This document shows, one piece after another, positions 26,957-35,189 of a stretch of DNA of 64,000 nt. The position numbers and the translations under genes were made by a program. Each line of letters begins with the position of its first letter. The first letter of the stretch is position 1. This DNA is from an uncultured Prevotellaceae bacterium (GTDB taxonomy: Bacteria > Bacteroidota > Bacteroidia > Bacteroidales > Bacteroidaceae): positions 8,667 to 72,666 of the forward strand of contig CALEPV010000043.1 of NCBI GenBank assembly GCA_937910905.1, written 5' to 3'. The notes below the pieces were generated by a model. The model saw only the letters and a program-made list of their open reading frames with translations. It did no database searches and was not told where the DNA came from.

Positions 26957-28117
26957 ATGAAACTTACAATTGAAGATGTCCGCAGCCGCTTCATCAAGCA
27001 CTTCGATGGCAGCACAGGCTCCGTATACGCTGCTCCCGGCCGTATCAACCTCATTGGTGAACACACCGACTACAACAATGGTTTTGTGTTCCCGGGTGCA
27101 GTGGAACAAGGCATGATAGCAGAGATCAAGCCCAACGGCACACGCAACGTCGATGTTTACAGCATCGACCTCAAGGATCGTGTGCAGTTCAATCTCGACG
27201 ATGAGCAGGGACCGAAGGCAACATGGGCCCGCTACATCTACGGTGTATGCCGTGAGATGATGGCTCTCGGTGTGCCTGTGCAGGGCTTCAATGCTGCTTT
27301 CGCCGGCGATGTGCCTCTCGGTGCTGGCATGAGCAGCTCCGCAGCCTTGGAGAGTGTGTTTGCCTTTGCACTCAACGACCTCTTCGGCGACAACAAGATT
27401 GAGCGTCTGGAACTGGCCAAGGTAGGTCAGCGCACAGAGCACAAGTACATCGGCTGCAACTGCGGCATCATGGATCAGGCTATCAGCTGTCTCGGCAAGG
27501 CCGGCAACCTGATGCGAATGGACTGCCGCTCCGGTGAGATTGCCTACTTCCCCTGGAACCCGCAGGGCTACAAGCTTGTTCTGGTGAACAGCTGCGTGAA
27601 GCACGAACTGGCCGGTTCGCCCTACAACGACCGTCGTCTCAGCTGCGAGCGTGTGGCTGCTGCCATCCATGAGCTTCACCCGGAGGTGGAGAGCCTGCGC
27701 GATGCAAGCTACGAGCAGCTCGACGAGGTTCGCGGCAAGGTGAGCGAAGAAGATGCCAAGCGGGCTGCCTACGTCATCGGCGAGCGCGAGCGTGTACTGA
27801 AGGTGTGCGATGCACTGGAGGCTGGCGACTACGAGACAGTAGGTCAGATGATGTACGAGACCCACCACGGCCTGTCGAAGGAGTACGAGGTGAGCTGCGA
27901 AGAGCTCGACTTCCTCAACGATGTCGCCAAGGAATGCGGCGTGACAGGTTCGCGCATCATGGGCGGCGGCTTTGGCGGTTGCACCATCAACCTCGTCGAC
28001 GAGCACTACTACGACTACTTCGTTAAGACCGTAAAGGAGAAGTTCAAGGCTAAGTACGGCAAGGAGCCGATAGTTATCGATGTTGTGATTGGCGACGGTG
28101 CCCGCAAGCTCTGCTAA
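26957..28117 (+). CDS. galK: galactokinase
   Basis: GalK (386 aa, normal length) phosphorylates alpha-D-galactose at C1, the entry step of the Leloir pathway. GHMP-kinase motifs are complete: the galactokinase signature GRINLIGEHTDYNNGFVFPG, the ATP-binding PLGAGMSSSAALE, CGIMDQAISCLGKAG with the catalytic Asp, and GGGFGGCTINLV near the C-terminus. It follows the permease by 40 bp and is closed by a hairpin at 28142. galT and galE are not in the window. Confidence 0.97.
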   Translation: MKLTIEDVRSRFIKHFDGSTGSVYAAPGRINLIGEHTDYNNGFVFPGAVEQGMIAEIKPNGTRNVDVYSIDLKDRVQFNLDDEQGPKATWARYIYGVCREMMALGVPVQGFNAAFAGDVPLGAGMSSSAALESVFAFALNDLFGDNKIERLELAKVGQRTEHKYIGCNCGIMDQAISCLGKAGNLMRMDCRSGEIAYFPWNPQGYKLVLVNSCVKHELAGSPYNDRRLSCERVAAAIHELHPEVESLRDASYEQLDEVRGKVSEEDAKRAAYVIGERERVLKVCDALEAGDYETVGQMMYETHHGLSKEYEVSCEELDFLNDVAKECGVTGSRIMGGGFGGCTINLVDEHYYDYFVKTVKEKFKAKYGKEPIVIDVVIGDGARKLC

Positions 28118-28141
28118 TAGTAAGACAACATAAACACTATC

Positions 28142-28172
28142 CACCCCAATCGGTTCAATACTGGTTGGGGTG
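28142..28172 (+). terminator. terminator-like hairpin after galK
   Basis: CACCCCAA (28142-28149) pairs with TTGGGGTG (28165-28172) around a 15-nt loop, 25 bp after the galK stop. The following TTGTCGTT is only moderately U-rich. Confidence 0.6.
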
Positions 28173-28241
28173 TTGTCGTTATATAGCTATGATGCTGCAT
28201 AATAAACCTGGAACCGCAGGCGGCTCGCCTGCATAATTTCA

Positions 28242-28373
28242 CTCAACACCGCGGTGCAGCACCCTCAACACCGCGGTGCAGCACCCTCAACACCGCGGTG
28301 CAACGACCTCTACACCGCGGTGCAACGACCTCTACACCGCGGTGCAACGACCTCAACACCGCGGTGATCAACA
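28242..28373. repeat. six 22-bp tandem repeats with palindromic core
   Basis: Six consecutive 22-bp units each hold the 10-bp palindrome CACCGCGGTG plus a 12-bp spacer. Spacers come in two main types (CAGCACCCTCAA-like and CAACGACCTCTA-like). The period and core/spacer sizes equal those of the array at 6111, although the sequence differs. The rest of the 28118-28701 gap holds small tandem duplications (TTAGTGATA twice near 28500; an 11-mer twice near 28575) and no gene. Confidence 0.95.
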
Positions 28374-28701
28374 GGGTTCGATACCATCAAAACATGTTTT
28401 TGGATTGAACTTTGACCGTTTTTTGCCAAATGATATCACTTTTACACCTATTTGCACGCCCATTTGCACTTTTTAAACAGCTGTGTTGCAGGCTATTATC
28501 TCAGTTAGTGATATTAGTGATATTATTTTTGGGAAAATCATATGTAGTATGTGCTTCGTGGTTATAGCCTGAACGTGAATTAGGCGTGAATTAGGCGTGA
28601 ATATAGGGTAGGGCACAACCTCGTTTGTGTGGATTAAGTGTATTTTTGAGTTCATCTCATCGCATTTCTCACTCCCTCGCAACGAAATAGTTGCATTTTT
28701 G

Positions 28702-28732
28702 TTTGGAGTCTCACCATTTATTCCTACTTTTG
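28702..28732 (+). promoter_or_regulatory. Bacteroidetes-type promoter for the secreted protein gene
   Basis: TTTG (28702-28705), 19 bp, then TACTTTTG (28725-28732) is a full match to the consensus. The predicted start of transcription near 28740 leaves an unusually long leader of about 250 nt before the ATG at 28994. Confidence 0.75.
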
Positions 28733-28843
28733 CCCCGTGCAGCCCGCAGCAGCGAGCTCACATATTACATATTTTGCTCAATCGTCCTGCCGAATTGCGA
28801 CCTCGATAGGGATTTTACGAGCATGTTTATACCGTGTTTGAAG

Positions 28844-28924
28844 CTGCGCTATGCGCAGACTTCGCTGTTACGGTATATAGGCTGTCGCAAGCCTGGCAGG
28901 ACAATGGCAGGTCTGCGCTTTTCT
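28844..28924 (+). promoter_or_regulatory. structured 5' leader with mutually exclusive hairpins
   Basis: Three segments compete. CTGCGC (28844-28849) can pair with GCGCAG (28853-28858) across a 3-nt loop. GCGCAGAC (28853-28860) can instead pair perfectly with GTCTGCGC (28911-28918), which is followed by TTTTCTT. The second fold is terminator-like and the first would prevent it. A small AGGCT/AGCCT hairpin (28879-28894) sits inside the larger one. This suggests attenuation or an RNA element; I recognise no known riboswitch. Confidence 0.5.
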
Positions 28925-28993
28925 TATGGCGTTAAGTTAGCTAGGCTTTGCCTTCTCATCATATGGAAATCAACAAACCTAACTAATTAACAA

Positions 28994-31309
28994 ATGAAAA
29001 AGACTTTACTTTTATTATGTGCCCTGCTTGGATTGTGCGGTAGCGGGGCGTGGGGGGAAGATGTGACGGTTACATTCAATGATGGCGAGAATGATATTTT
29101 ATTTGGCTGCACGAAATCTAGCAGTACTCTTACATCTAATGCAGCTAGTGGACTTGCTGGTGTAACATTTACATGTTCGTTCATTGATCAATATACAAGA
29201 GATAAGCTCGTAGCTCTTAAACCTTCCGCTGCACGCAGTGCATATAAATGTACATTTACTGCTCCTGCGGGTTATCTTATAAAAAGCTATGAGATAAGTG
29301 CAGTTATTAATAGCGACTATCCCTATAAAATAGATACAAGCACGAATTATGATAACAGCACTGCTACTGATATAAATTCGACGGAACAATACACAGATAT
29401 AAACCACGCCCTAACAACATCGGCAACTACAGCTTCATTTTGGCTATATTTGGATGCTGCGTCACTGGCAAGTGGTTCATGGCTGAAAGTTAAGATACTT
29501 AGAGTCGTTGTTGAAAGGGATCCGAGTAAGATCTTTGCGACTTATACTGTTGTTGATGAAGATACCCAAGTTTTAGCAGGAACTGCGGCGCAGACACTTA
29601 ATAGTGCTCCTAACATTTCTAATGCTATGGGTACAAATAAATCATCAGCACTAAATATGTATGCAAGCTATGCAAACGGTTATTGTACATATGAGTATTA
29701 TAGTGATGCCTCATGCGAGACATCGATAGCAACACTTACGGATGATTGTACGGTATATGCAAAAGTTGCCAGCACCAGCAGTCTGCCTATAACATACTCA
29801 TCCAGCATCGACGCTATTGATGCAACCTTATATACAATTAAGATTAATGGTTATTCCATATATGTAGAAAACAATACGGTTACAAAATCTTTAAGCAATA
29901 TCGTAAGCGACTACGCTCAATGGGTATTCACAGGTTCCGTATACAATACTTATATATACAACAAAGGAGCACAAAAGTATTTGGTGATGAGCGACCATAC
30001 ATTTGCTTTAAGTGATGATCCACAATCTTGGATAATATGGAAGCACCAGAAAGATGGCTATTCTTATCTGTATTACCAGAGTGATTATTATTTCCCATTT
30101 GTTGACAGCAGTGAAAGTTTAGGTTACTCTTACGGTCCATATAATGATAATGGCACTTCATCAGCAGTTGCATTTACAGAGGTTGTACAAGAGTATAATA
30201 CCAGCGTTAGTGCTGATATCCAACCATATTTCACGACGGGGGTAGGATCTTATTTCGGATTGAAATCTTCGGTATATGACACCTATTATTCGCGCGTAAC
30301 AGCAGCTACCTCAACTTGCACATCAAGTGAGTACGCAACCCTATTGGGTATAGTAGAAGATGCATCCAATTTCGAATACCCCGCCACTGGATACTATCGA
30401 ATCAGAAACTATAATGGCGGTTATATTGGAAGAACCTCAGGCAGTACTACTGTTAGCAATCTTGCCAGCAACGATGTAGCTTCAGTTATATATTTAACAC
30501 GGAGTGGTGAGGAAGGATCCTACACTTATACAATGAAGATGCAAGGGGAATCATATACGGAACAGACGGGTACATTCAGTCTAACCGTAGCAGCACCAGG
30601 TTATTTCTATATGAATGATCGCACAACAAACAATCTTTTTGGATATCACTATAAAAATGGCACGGGGGTAACCCATAATAATCTTCAAACTGCGGGTGAT
30701 GCTGCGAAGTGGAAAATTGAAGATGCCAACAACTTCTCCGTAACATTGAACACTATAGAAGGAGACGATAACAACTATGCTACATTGTGTGTGCCTATGG
30801 AGGTGACGATGCCAGCTTCTACGGCGGCATATACCATTAGTGTAAGCGGGAGTGAGGCCACTCCGTCGGTAGCAGCCGCAGCAAGTGGCACTCTGACAGC
30901 GGGCACCCCAGTACTGCTTATGGGTTCTGCGTCATCTGCCACTATGACGATAAACAATAGTGTTGCGCCTGCTACAAGTCCGACATCAGTATCGGGCAAC
31001 GATCTCACCGGCACATTTGTCAACACAACAATAGACGGATCAACGGACTATGTACTGGGTACAGATGAAACAAAAGTGGGATTCTTCCATTGGGATCGAA
31101 ATACATTGAGCGCTAATCGTGCATACATTGATACTCCAGCTGGAGTGAAGGGCTTCTTCTTGAACTTCAACGATATATACAACTCAATTGATGCCGCTCG
31201 ACAAGTTACAGCAACGGACAGCAGGATATACGATATGCAAGGACGCCAGGTGGCTCAGCCCGCACGCGGCCTCTACATCGTGAACGGCAAGAAAGTAGCA
31301 ATCCAATGA
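28994..31309 (+). CDS. large secreted protein of unknown function with C-terminal sorting-like tail
   Basis: A 771-aa protein with a signal peptide (MKKTLLLLCALLGLCGSGAWG) and no recognised enzyme domain. It is rich in Ser, Thr, Tyr and Asn, with beta-type alternation throughout. Segments such as YYRIRNYNGGYIGRT and YAKVASTSSLPITYSS resemble extracellular repeat domains only loosely. The last 30 residues (IYDMQGRQVAQPARGLYIVN then GKKVAIQ) match the tail common in secreted Prevotella proteins and linked to type IX secretion. The coding sequence is clearly more AT-rich than its neighbours, with many TAT, AAT and ATA codons, suggesting transfer or relaxed selection. It has its own promoter and a long leader. 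Confidence 0.8.
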   Translation: MKKTLLLLCALLGLCGSGAWGEDVTVTFNDGENDILFGCTKSSSTLTSNAASGLAGVTFTCSFIDQYTRDKLVALKPSAARSAYKCTFTAPAGYLIKSYEISAVINSDYPYKIDTSTNYDNSTATDINSTEQYTDINHALTTSATTASFWLYLDAASLASGSWLKVKILRVVVERDPSKIFATYTVVDEDTQVLAGTAAQTLNSAPNISNAMGTNKSSALNMYASYANGYCTYEYYSDASCETSIATLTDDCTVYAKVASTSSLPITYSSSIDAIDATLYTIKINGYSIYVENNTVTKSLSNIVSDYAQWVFTGSVYNTYIYNKGAQKYLVMSDHTFALSDDPQSWIIWKHQKDGYSYLYYQSDYYFPFVDSSESLGYSYGPYNDNGTSSAVAFTEVVQEYNTSVSADIQPYFTTGVGSYFGLKSSVYDTYYSRVTAATSTCTSSEYATLLGIVEDASNFEYPATGYYRIRNYNGGYIGRTSGSTTVSNLASNDVASVIYLTRSGEEGSYTYTMKMQGESYTEQTGTFSLTVAAPGYFYMNDRTTNNLFGYHYKNGTGVTHNNLQTAGDAAKWKIEDANNFSVTLNTIEGDDNNYATLCVPMEVTMPASTAAYTISVSGSEATPSVAAAASGTLTAGTPVLLMGSASSATMTINNSVAPATSPTSVSGNDLTGTFVNTTIDGSTDYVLGTDETKVGFFHWDRNTLSANRAYIDTPAGVKGFFLNFNDIYNSIDAARQVTATDSRIYDMQGRQVAQPARGLYIVNGKKVAIQ

Positions 31310-31335
31310 ATGTGAAACGTAATAGAACTACAACT

Positions 31336-31521
31336 ATGAAAAAGACATATAGCGTACCTGAAACACATATCCAACATCTTGAGCTAAACAGCAGCATAAT
31401 GTACGTTGTGTCTAATACTCAAGCCGAAGGCAACAAAGGTGGTTGGGTAAAGGGAGATGTAACCAATACTGCTTCAAGTCCCAACAACTACTCCGTCTGG
31501 GACGATGACTGGAGCAACTGA
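31336..31521 (+). CDS. small hypothetical protein
   Basis: A 61-aa protein starting MKKTYSVPETHIQHLELNSS and ending in acidic WDDDWSN. Short Bacteroidales proteins that open MKKxYxxPxxxxxxL are common, often follow secreted-protein genes, and have no known function. An in-frame ATG at 31306 would overlap the previous stop (ATGA) and add ten residues (MNVKRNRTTT); I prefer 31336 from the N-terminal pattern. There is no signal peptide. Confidence 0.6.
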   Translation: MKKTYSVPETHIQHLELNSSIMYVVSNTQAEGNKGGWVKGDVTNTASSPNNYSVWDDDWSN

Positions 31522-31526
31522 GTTGG

Positions 31527-31638
31527 TTCATGGTTAATGATTCATGGTTCATGGTTCACGATTCATGGTTCACGATTCATGGTTCACGATTCATGGTTCA
31601 CGATTAATGGTTCACGGTTCATGGTTCATGGTTAATGG
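31527..31638. repeat. heptamer tandem array (TTCATGG/TTCACGA type)
   Basis: About sixteen consecutive 7-bp units, mostly TTCATGG and TTCACGA with some TTAATGG, begin six bases after the stop of the small protein. The period is kept exactly while the bases drift. It is not coding. Confidence 0.92.
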
Positions 31639-31678
31639 TTGGCTGCGCCCAGATGGGAAAATGTCGCCACCCCCTGCC

Positions 31679-31724
31679 CCCAGGGGCAAGCCCCTGGGCT
31701 AATGTATTTGCCCCTTTCAGGGGC
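31679..31724. terminator. two GC-rich hairpins
   Basis: CCCAGGGGC-AA-GCCCCTGGG (31679-31698) is a perfect stem, and GCCCCT/AGGGGC (31710-31724) forms a second. They lie between two heptamer arrays, downstream of the small protein gene. They may end that transcript, but no U-run follows directly. Confidence 0.5.
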
Positions 31725-31727
31725 GTC

Positions 31728-31811
31728 CTTGAACCCTGAAACTTGAACCCTGAAACTTGAAACCTGAACCCTGAACCTTGAACCCTGAAACTTGAAACCT
31801 GAACCCTGAAC
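31728..31811. repeat. heptamer tandem array (CYTGAAM type)
   Basis: Twelve consecutive 7-bp units, CTTGAAC, CCTGAAA, CTTGAAA and CCTGAAC, follow the hairpins. The reverse complement (TTTCAAG, TTTCAGG) matches the short heptamer run found before uxuB at 48722. Confidence 0.92.
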
Positions 31812-31988
31812 CCTAATTATCGTGGCTCTATAGATTCCAATATATATAGAGTAGTAAAAGTAAAAGTTTGTTTCGGAGTGCTGGGCCGTGAGGTTCGGCA
31901 CTTCTTTTAGTGATGATTAAATCACTTAGTGCGTTATTTAGCCCTTTGACAACAACTGGCAGCAAAATGGAGAGCGAAAGCAAAAAAA

Positions 31989-32032
31989 AGTGTGAAACAT
32001 ACACTCCATTTCGGAAATATGACCTAACTTTG
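31989..32032 (+). promoter_or_regulatory. arabinose operon promoter and candidate operator
   Basis: TAACTTTG (32025-32032) fits the Bacteroidetes -7 motif. The -33 box is poor. The inverted repeat AGTGT-N7-ACACT (31989-32005) ends 19 bp upstream of the -7 element, where the -33 region would be. It is a candidate site for the Nudix-type regulator encoded downstream. The ATG is at 32082. Confidence 0.45.
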
Positions 32033-32081
32033 GGGCGTACAAGTATGTGACACTAACTAATACATTTATAACTGCTATTCC

Positions 32082-33287
32082 ATGAAACATCTACTCAAAG
32101 GCGCACTCGCAGCCACAGCAGTCGTTGCATTACTGGCTGCTTGCGAGACTCAACCCGTTGCTGACAATGGTCTGACAGCCAGTGGACTCGATCCTCAGGC
32201 CTTCGTTGACACCATCGGGGGCAAGGCTACTGCCCTCTACACGCTGAAGAATGCCAACGGCATGGAGGTGTGCATCACCAACTTCGGTGGTCGCGTGGTG
32301 AGCATCATGGTGCCCGACAAGGACGGCAATCTGAAGGACGTGGTGCTCGGCTTCGACAACGTGCAGCAGTACGCCGACAGCGAGAACTCACCTTCCGACT
32401 ACGGCGCAAGCATCGGCCGTTATGCCAACCGCATCAGCGACGCTTGCTTCTCCATCGACGGCATCGACTATCAACTCGTGGGCAACAACGGCCCAAACAA
32501 TGCTAACTGTCTGCACGGCGGCCCTACAGGTTGGCAGTATCAGGTGTACGACGTTGATACCTACAACGACAGCACCCTGATCCTCACCATCGTGTCGCCC
32601 GACGGCGACAACGGCTTCCCTGGCGAGGTGCATGCCACAACCATCTACAAACTCACTGCCGACAACACCCTGGACATCACCTGGGGTGCTGTGACAGACA
32701 AGGAGACAGTCATCAACCAGACCAACCACTGCTACTTCAACCTCAACGGCGACCCCAGCCGCGTGGGTACAAACATGGAGCTGTACGTGAATGCCGACTT
32801 CTACACACCATCGGATGAGAATTATATCCCTACAGGCGAGATACTGCCTGTGGACGGCACTCCGTTCGACTTCCGCTTCGCAAAGCCTCTGTCTGAGGTC
32901 GTGGACGACACCACCTTCATCCAGATTAAGAACGCCACCGGCGTGGACCACAACTTCTGCCTGAACACCTACAACCACGAGACAGGCGAGGGCGACGACA
33001 CAACGCTGGCTGCTGCTCTCTACAGCCCTGAGACAGGCATCTATCTCCAAGTGTTCACCAACGAGCCAGGCATACAGGTCTATACCGGCAACTTCCAAGG
33101 TGTGGGCCAGGAGGCCGACATCGTGCGCAAGCATGGCATCAAGTACCCCAAGCATGTCAGCGTATGTCTGGAGAGCCAGAAGTACCCCGACAGCCCCAAC
33201 AAGGCAGGTGCCAACTGGCCATCGGCCAACCTGAAGCCAGGCGAGCAGTACTACAGCCACTGCGCATATAAGTTCACCATTCGATAA
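32082..33287 (+). CDS. araM: exported aldose 1-epimerase lipoprotein (AraM-like)
   Basis: A 401-aa mutarotase with a lipoprotein signal peptide (LLKGALAATAVVALLAAC, Cys near 22). It would act in the periplasm or at a membrane, unlike cytoplasmic GalM at 24208. Motifs: IGRYANRISDACF, NANCLHGGPTGWQYQVYD, INQTNHCYFNLNGD, GVDHNFCLNTYN and FTNEPGIQVYTGNF, including the catalytic His and Glu regions. It leads a cluster in the order mutarotase, SSS symporter, Nudix regulator, araD, as in the arabinose locus of Bacteroides thetaiotaomicron. The sugar (L-arabinose) is inferred from that context. Confidence 0.88.
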   Translation: MKHLLKGALAATAVVALLAACETQPVADNGLTASGLDPQAFVDTIGGKATALYTLKNANGMEVCITNFGGRVVSIMVPDKDGNLKDVVLGFDNVQQYADSENSPSDYGASIGRYANRISDACFSIDGIDYQLVGNNGPNNANCLHGGPTGWQYQVYDVDTYNDSTLILTIVSPDGDNGFPGEVHATTIYKLTADNTLDITWGAVTDKETVINQTNHCYFNLNGDPSRVGTNMELYVNADFYTPSDENYIPTGEILPVDGTPFDFRFAKPLSEVVDDTTFIQIKNATGVDHNFCLNTYNHETGEGDDTTLAAALYSPETGIYLQVFTNEPGIQVYTGNFQGVGQEADIVRKHGIKYPKHVSVCLESQKYPDSPNKAGANWPSANLKPGEQYYSHCAYKFTIR

Positions 33288-33324
33288 CCTTAGCTATTAT
33301 TCATTAACTATATACATTTAACCT

Positions 33325-35091
33325 ATGAACATTGATTGGACATCAACAAGTTTCATTTGGCTTGACTGGGCTGTGCTGTTGCTAGGCATCTGCGGCGTGG
33401 TCTGGGCCGTTTACAGCGCCATCGTCAAGGACAAGAAAGCGCAGCAGGGCGAGGACTCATCTGCCTACCTCTTCGGTAAGGGTGAGCCTTGGTACGTAAT
33501 TGGTATGGCTATCTTTGCAGCCAACATCGGTTCTGAGCACCTCGTAGGTCTCGCCGGCACTGGTGCCAAGAGCGGCGTGGGTATGGCCCACTGGGAGATG
33601 CAGGGATGGATGATACTCATCCTGGGCTGGCTCTTCGTTCCGTTCTACCAGCTGATGATCAACAAGATGGGCAAGATCATCACCATGCCCGACTTCCTGA
33701 AGTTCCGCTACACACAGCGCACAGGCTCCTGGCTCTCTATTATCACCCTCGTGGCCTACATCCTGACAAAGGTCAGCGTAACGGCTCTGACAGGCGGTAT
33801 CTTCTTCAAGTACCTCTGGGGTCTGAACTTCTGGGTAGGCGCAATCGGCTTGATACTGGTTACTGCCGTATTCACCGTGTTTGGCGGTATGAAGGGTGTG
33901 ATGACGCTGTCCACCATTCAGACACCTATCTTGATTATCGGCTCGTTCCTCGTGCTGTTCCTCGGATTGGCAGCTCTTGGCGACGGTAGCATTGTCGCAG
34001 GTTGGACGTCAATGATGGAGAATGCTCGCGCCATGCACGATGGTTTCGGCATTAACCATATGTTCCACTTTAATGATGGAGTGGATAATTTCGGAGTGAG
34101 TCACCTACCTGACGTAGACCCTATGTATCATGAGTATCCAGGTTATGTTGTGTTCCTTGGTGCGTCCATCATAGGTTTCTGGTACTGGTGTACTGACCAG
34201 CATATCGTACAGCGTGTACTCGGTCAGGTGCCTGGTGAGGACAATGCAGAGGTGATGAAGCGTGCCCGTCGCGGTACTATCGCAGCAGGTTTCTTCAAGA
34301 TTCTCCCTTGCTTCATGTTCCTTATCCCTGGCATGATTGCAGCAGCTATGGCGGAGAAGGGTGCCATTGACCTCAGCGAAACGGATGCAGCTTTTGCCAT
34401 TATGGTACAGCAAGTGTTGCCAGCAGGTATCAAAGGTATCGTCACCATCGGCTTCATCTGTGCCCTCGTGGCCTCTCTTGCAGCATTCTTCAACAGCTGT
34501 GCCACCCTTTTCACCGAAGACTTTTACAAGCCAATGAAAAAAGGCATGTCTGAAGAGCATTATGTACTGATAGGTCGCATCGCAACGGTTGTGGTTGTAC
34601 TTCTTGGCTTTGCTTGGCTTCCCGTGATGATGCAGATGGACACTCTATACAACTACCTGCAAGGCATTCAGTCGCTATTGGCTCCCGCTATGGTAGTAAT
34701 CTTTGCTTGTGGTATCCTTTCTAAGAAGGTTACTCCGAAGGCCGGCGAGTGGACTCTCATTATAGGTTTCTTTATTGGTATGCTTCGCTTAGTGACAAAC
34801 GTCATCACCGACACGGGCAATGCCGTAATGGAAGGTGCGTTCTGGGAGAACACCACATGGTTCTGGCAGACCAACTGGCTCGTGTTCGAGTGCTGGCTGC
34901 TCGTGTTCCTGCTGATATTCATCAGCGTAGTGAGCTTCTTCACACCTGCTCCTACACAGCAGCAGGTTGAAGCCATCACCTTCACATCTGATTTCAAGAA
35001 GTCAATCAAGGAGAGCTGGGGTGCATTCGACATCATCGGCACACTCGTTGTCGTAGGTCTCTGCGCTGCTTTCTACTGGTACTTCTGGTAA
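33325..35091 (+). CDS. araP: sodium:sugar symporter, SSS family (AraP-like)
   Basis: A 588-aa inner-membrane sodium/solute symporter of the SGLT type, with about 14 hydrophobic helices. Recognisable parts: the first helix WLDWAVLLLGICGVVWAV, the N-terminal family segment GEPWYVIGMAIFAANIGSEH, the core helix GFICALVASLAAFFNSCATL, and WYWCTDQHIVQRVLG. The context (AraM-type mutarotase before, AraR and araD after) points to L-arabinose uptake, but SSS sequences alone do not fix the substrate. Confidence 0.87.
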   Translation: MNIDWTSTSFIWLDWAVLLLGICGVVWAVYSAIVKDKKAQQGEDSSAYLFGKGEPWYVIGMAIFAANIGSEHLVGLAGTGAKSGVGMAHWEMQGWMILILGWLFVPFYQLMINKMGKIITMPDFLKFRYTQRTGSWLSIITLVAYILTKVSVTALTGGIFFKYLWGLNFWVGAIGLILVTAVFTVFGGMKGVMTLSTIQTPILIIGSFLVLFLGLAALGDGSIVAGWTSMMENARAMHDGFGINHMFHFNDGVDNFGVSHLPDVDPMYHEYPGYVVFLGASIIGFWYWCTDQHIVQRVLGQVPGEDNAEVMKRARRGTIAAGFFKILPCFMFLIPGMIAAAMAEKGAIDLSETDAAFAIMVQQVLPAGIKGIVTIGFICALVASLAAFFNSCATLFTEDFYKPMKKGMSEEHYVLIGRIATVVVVLLGFAWLPVMMQMDTLYNYLQGIQSLLAPAMVVIFACGILSKKVTPKAGEWTLIIGFFIGMLRLVTNVITDTGNAVMEGAFWENTTWFWQTNWLVFECWLLVFLLIFISVVSFFTPAPTQQQVEAITFTSDFKKSIKESWGAFDIIGTLVVVGLCAAFYWYFW

Positions 35092-35099
35092 GTGAAACA

Positions 35100-35176
35100 G
35101 TTGAAAGTTGTGAGTTGGGTGTTGAAGCCCAACTCTCAACTTTCAACTATTAACTCTCAACTCTCAACTCTCAACT
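35100..35176. repeat. eleven heptamers folding into a 20-bp hairpin before araR
   Basis: Four units of GTTGNNN type (35100-35127) are followed by seven units of NNNAACT type (35128-35176), all exactly 7 bp. The two halves are near-perfect reverse complements over 20 bp (one mismatch), so the array is also a long hairpin. It starts nine bases after the araP stop and ends 13 bases before the araR start. Confidence 0.9.
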
Positions 35177-35189
35177 ATTACGACCCGCC

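Noticed and set aside
26933..28144. 403-codon open frame opposite galK
   Set aside because: It is the antisense of a clear galactokinase; the frame is open only because of codon bias.
28242..28373. CRISPR array
   Set aside because: The 12-bp spacers are near-identical, the unit is only 22 bp, and there are no cas genes nearby; it is a plain tandem array.
28276..28476. short protein containing QHPQHRGATT-type repeats
   Set aside because: It is translation of the 22-bp array and its flank; the period is not a multiple of three and no initiation context is seen.
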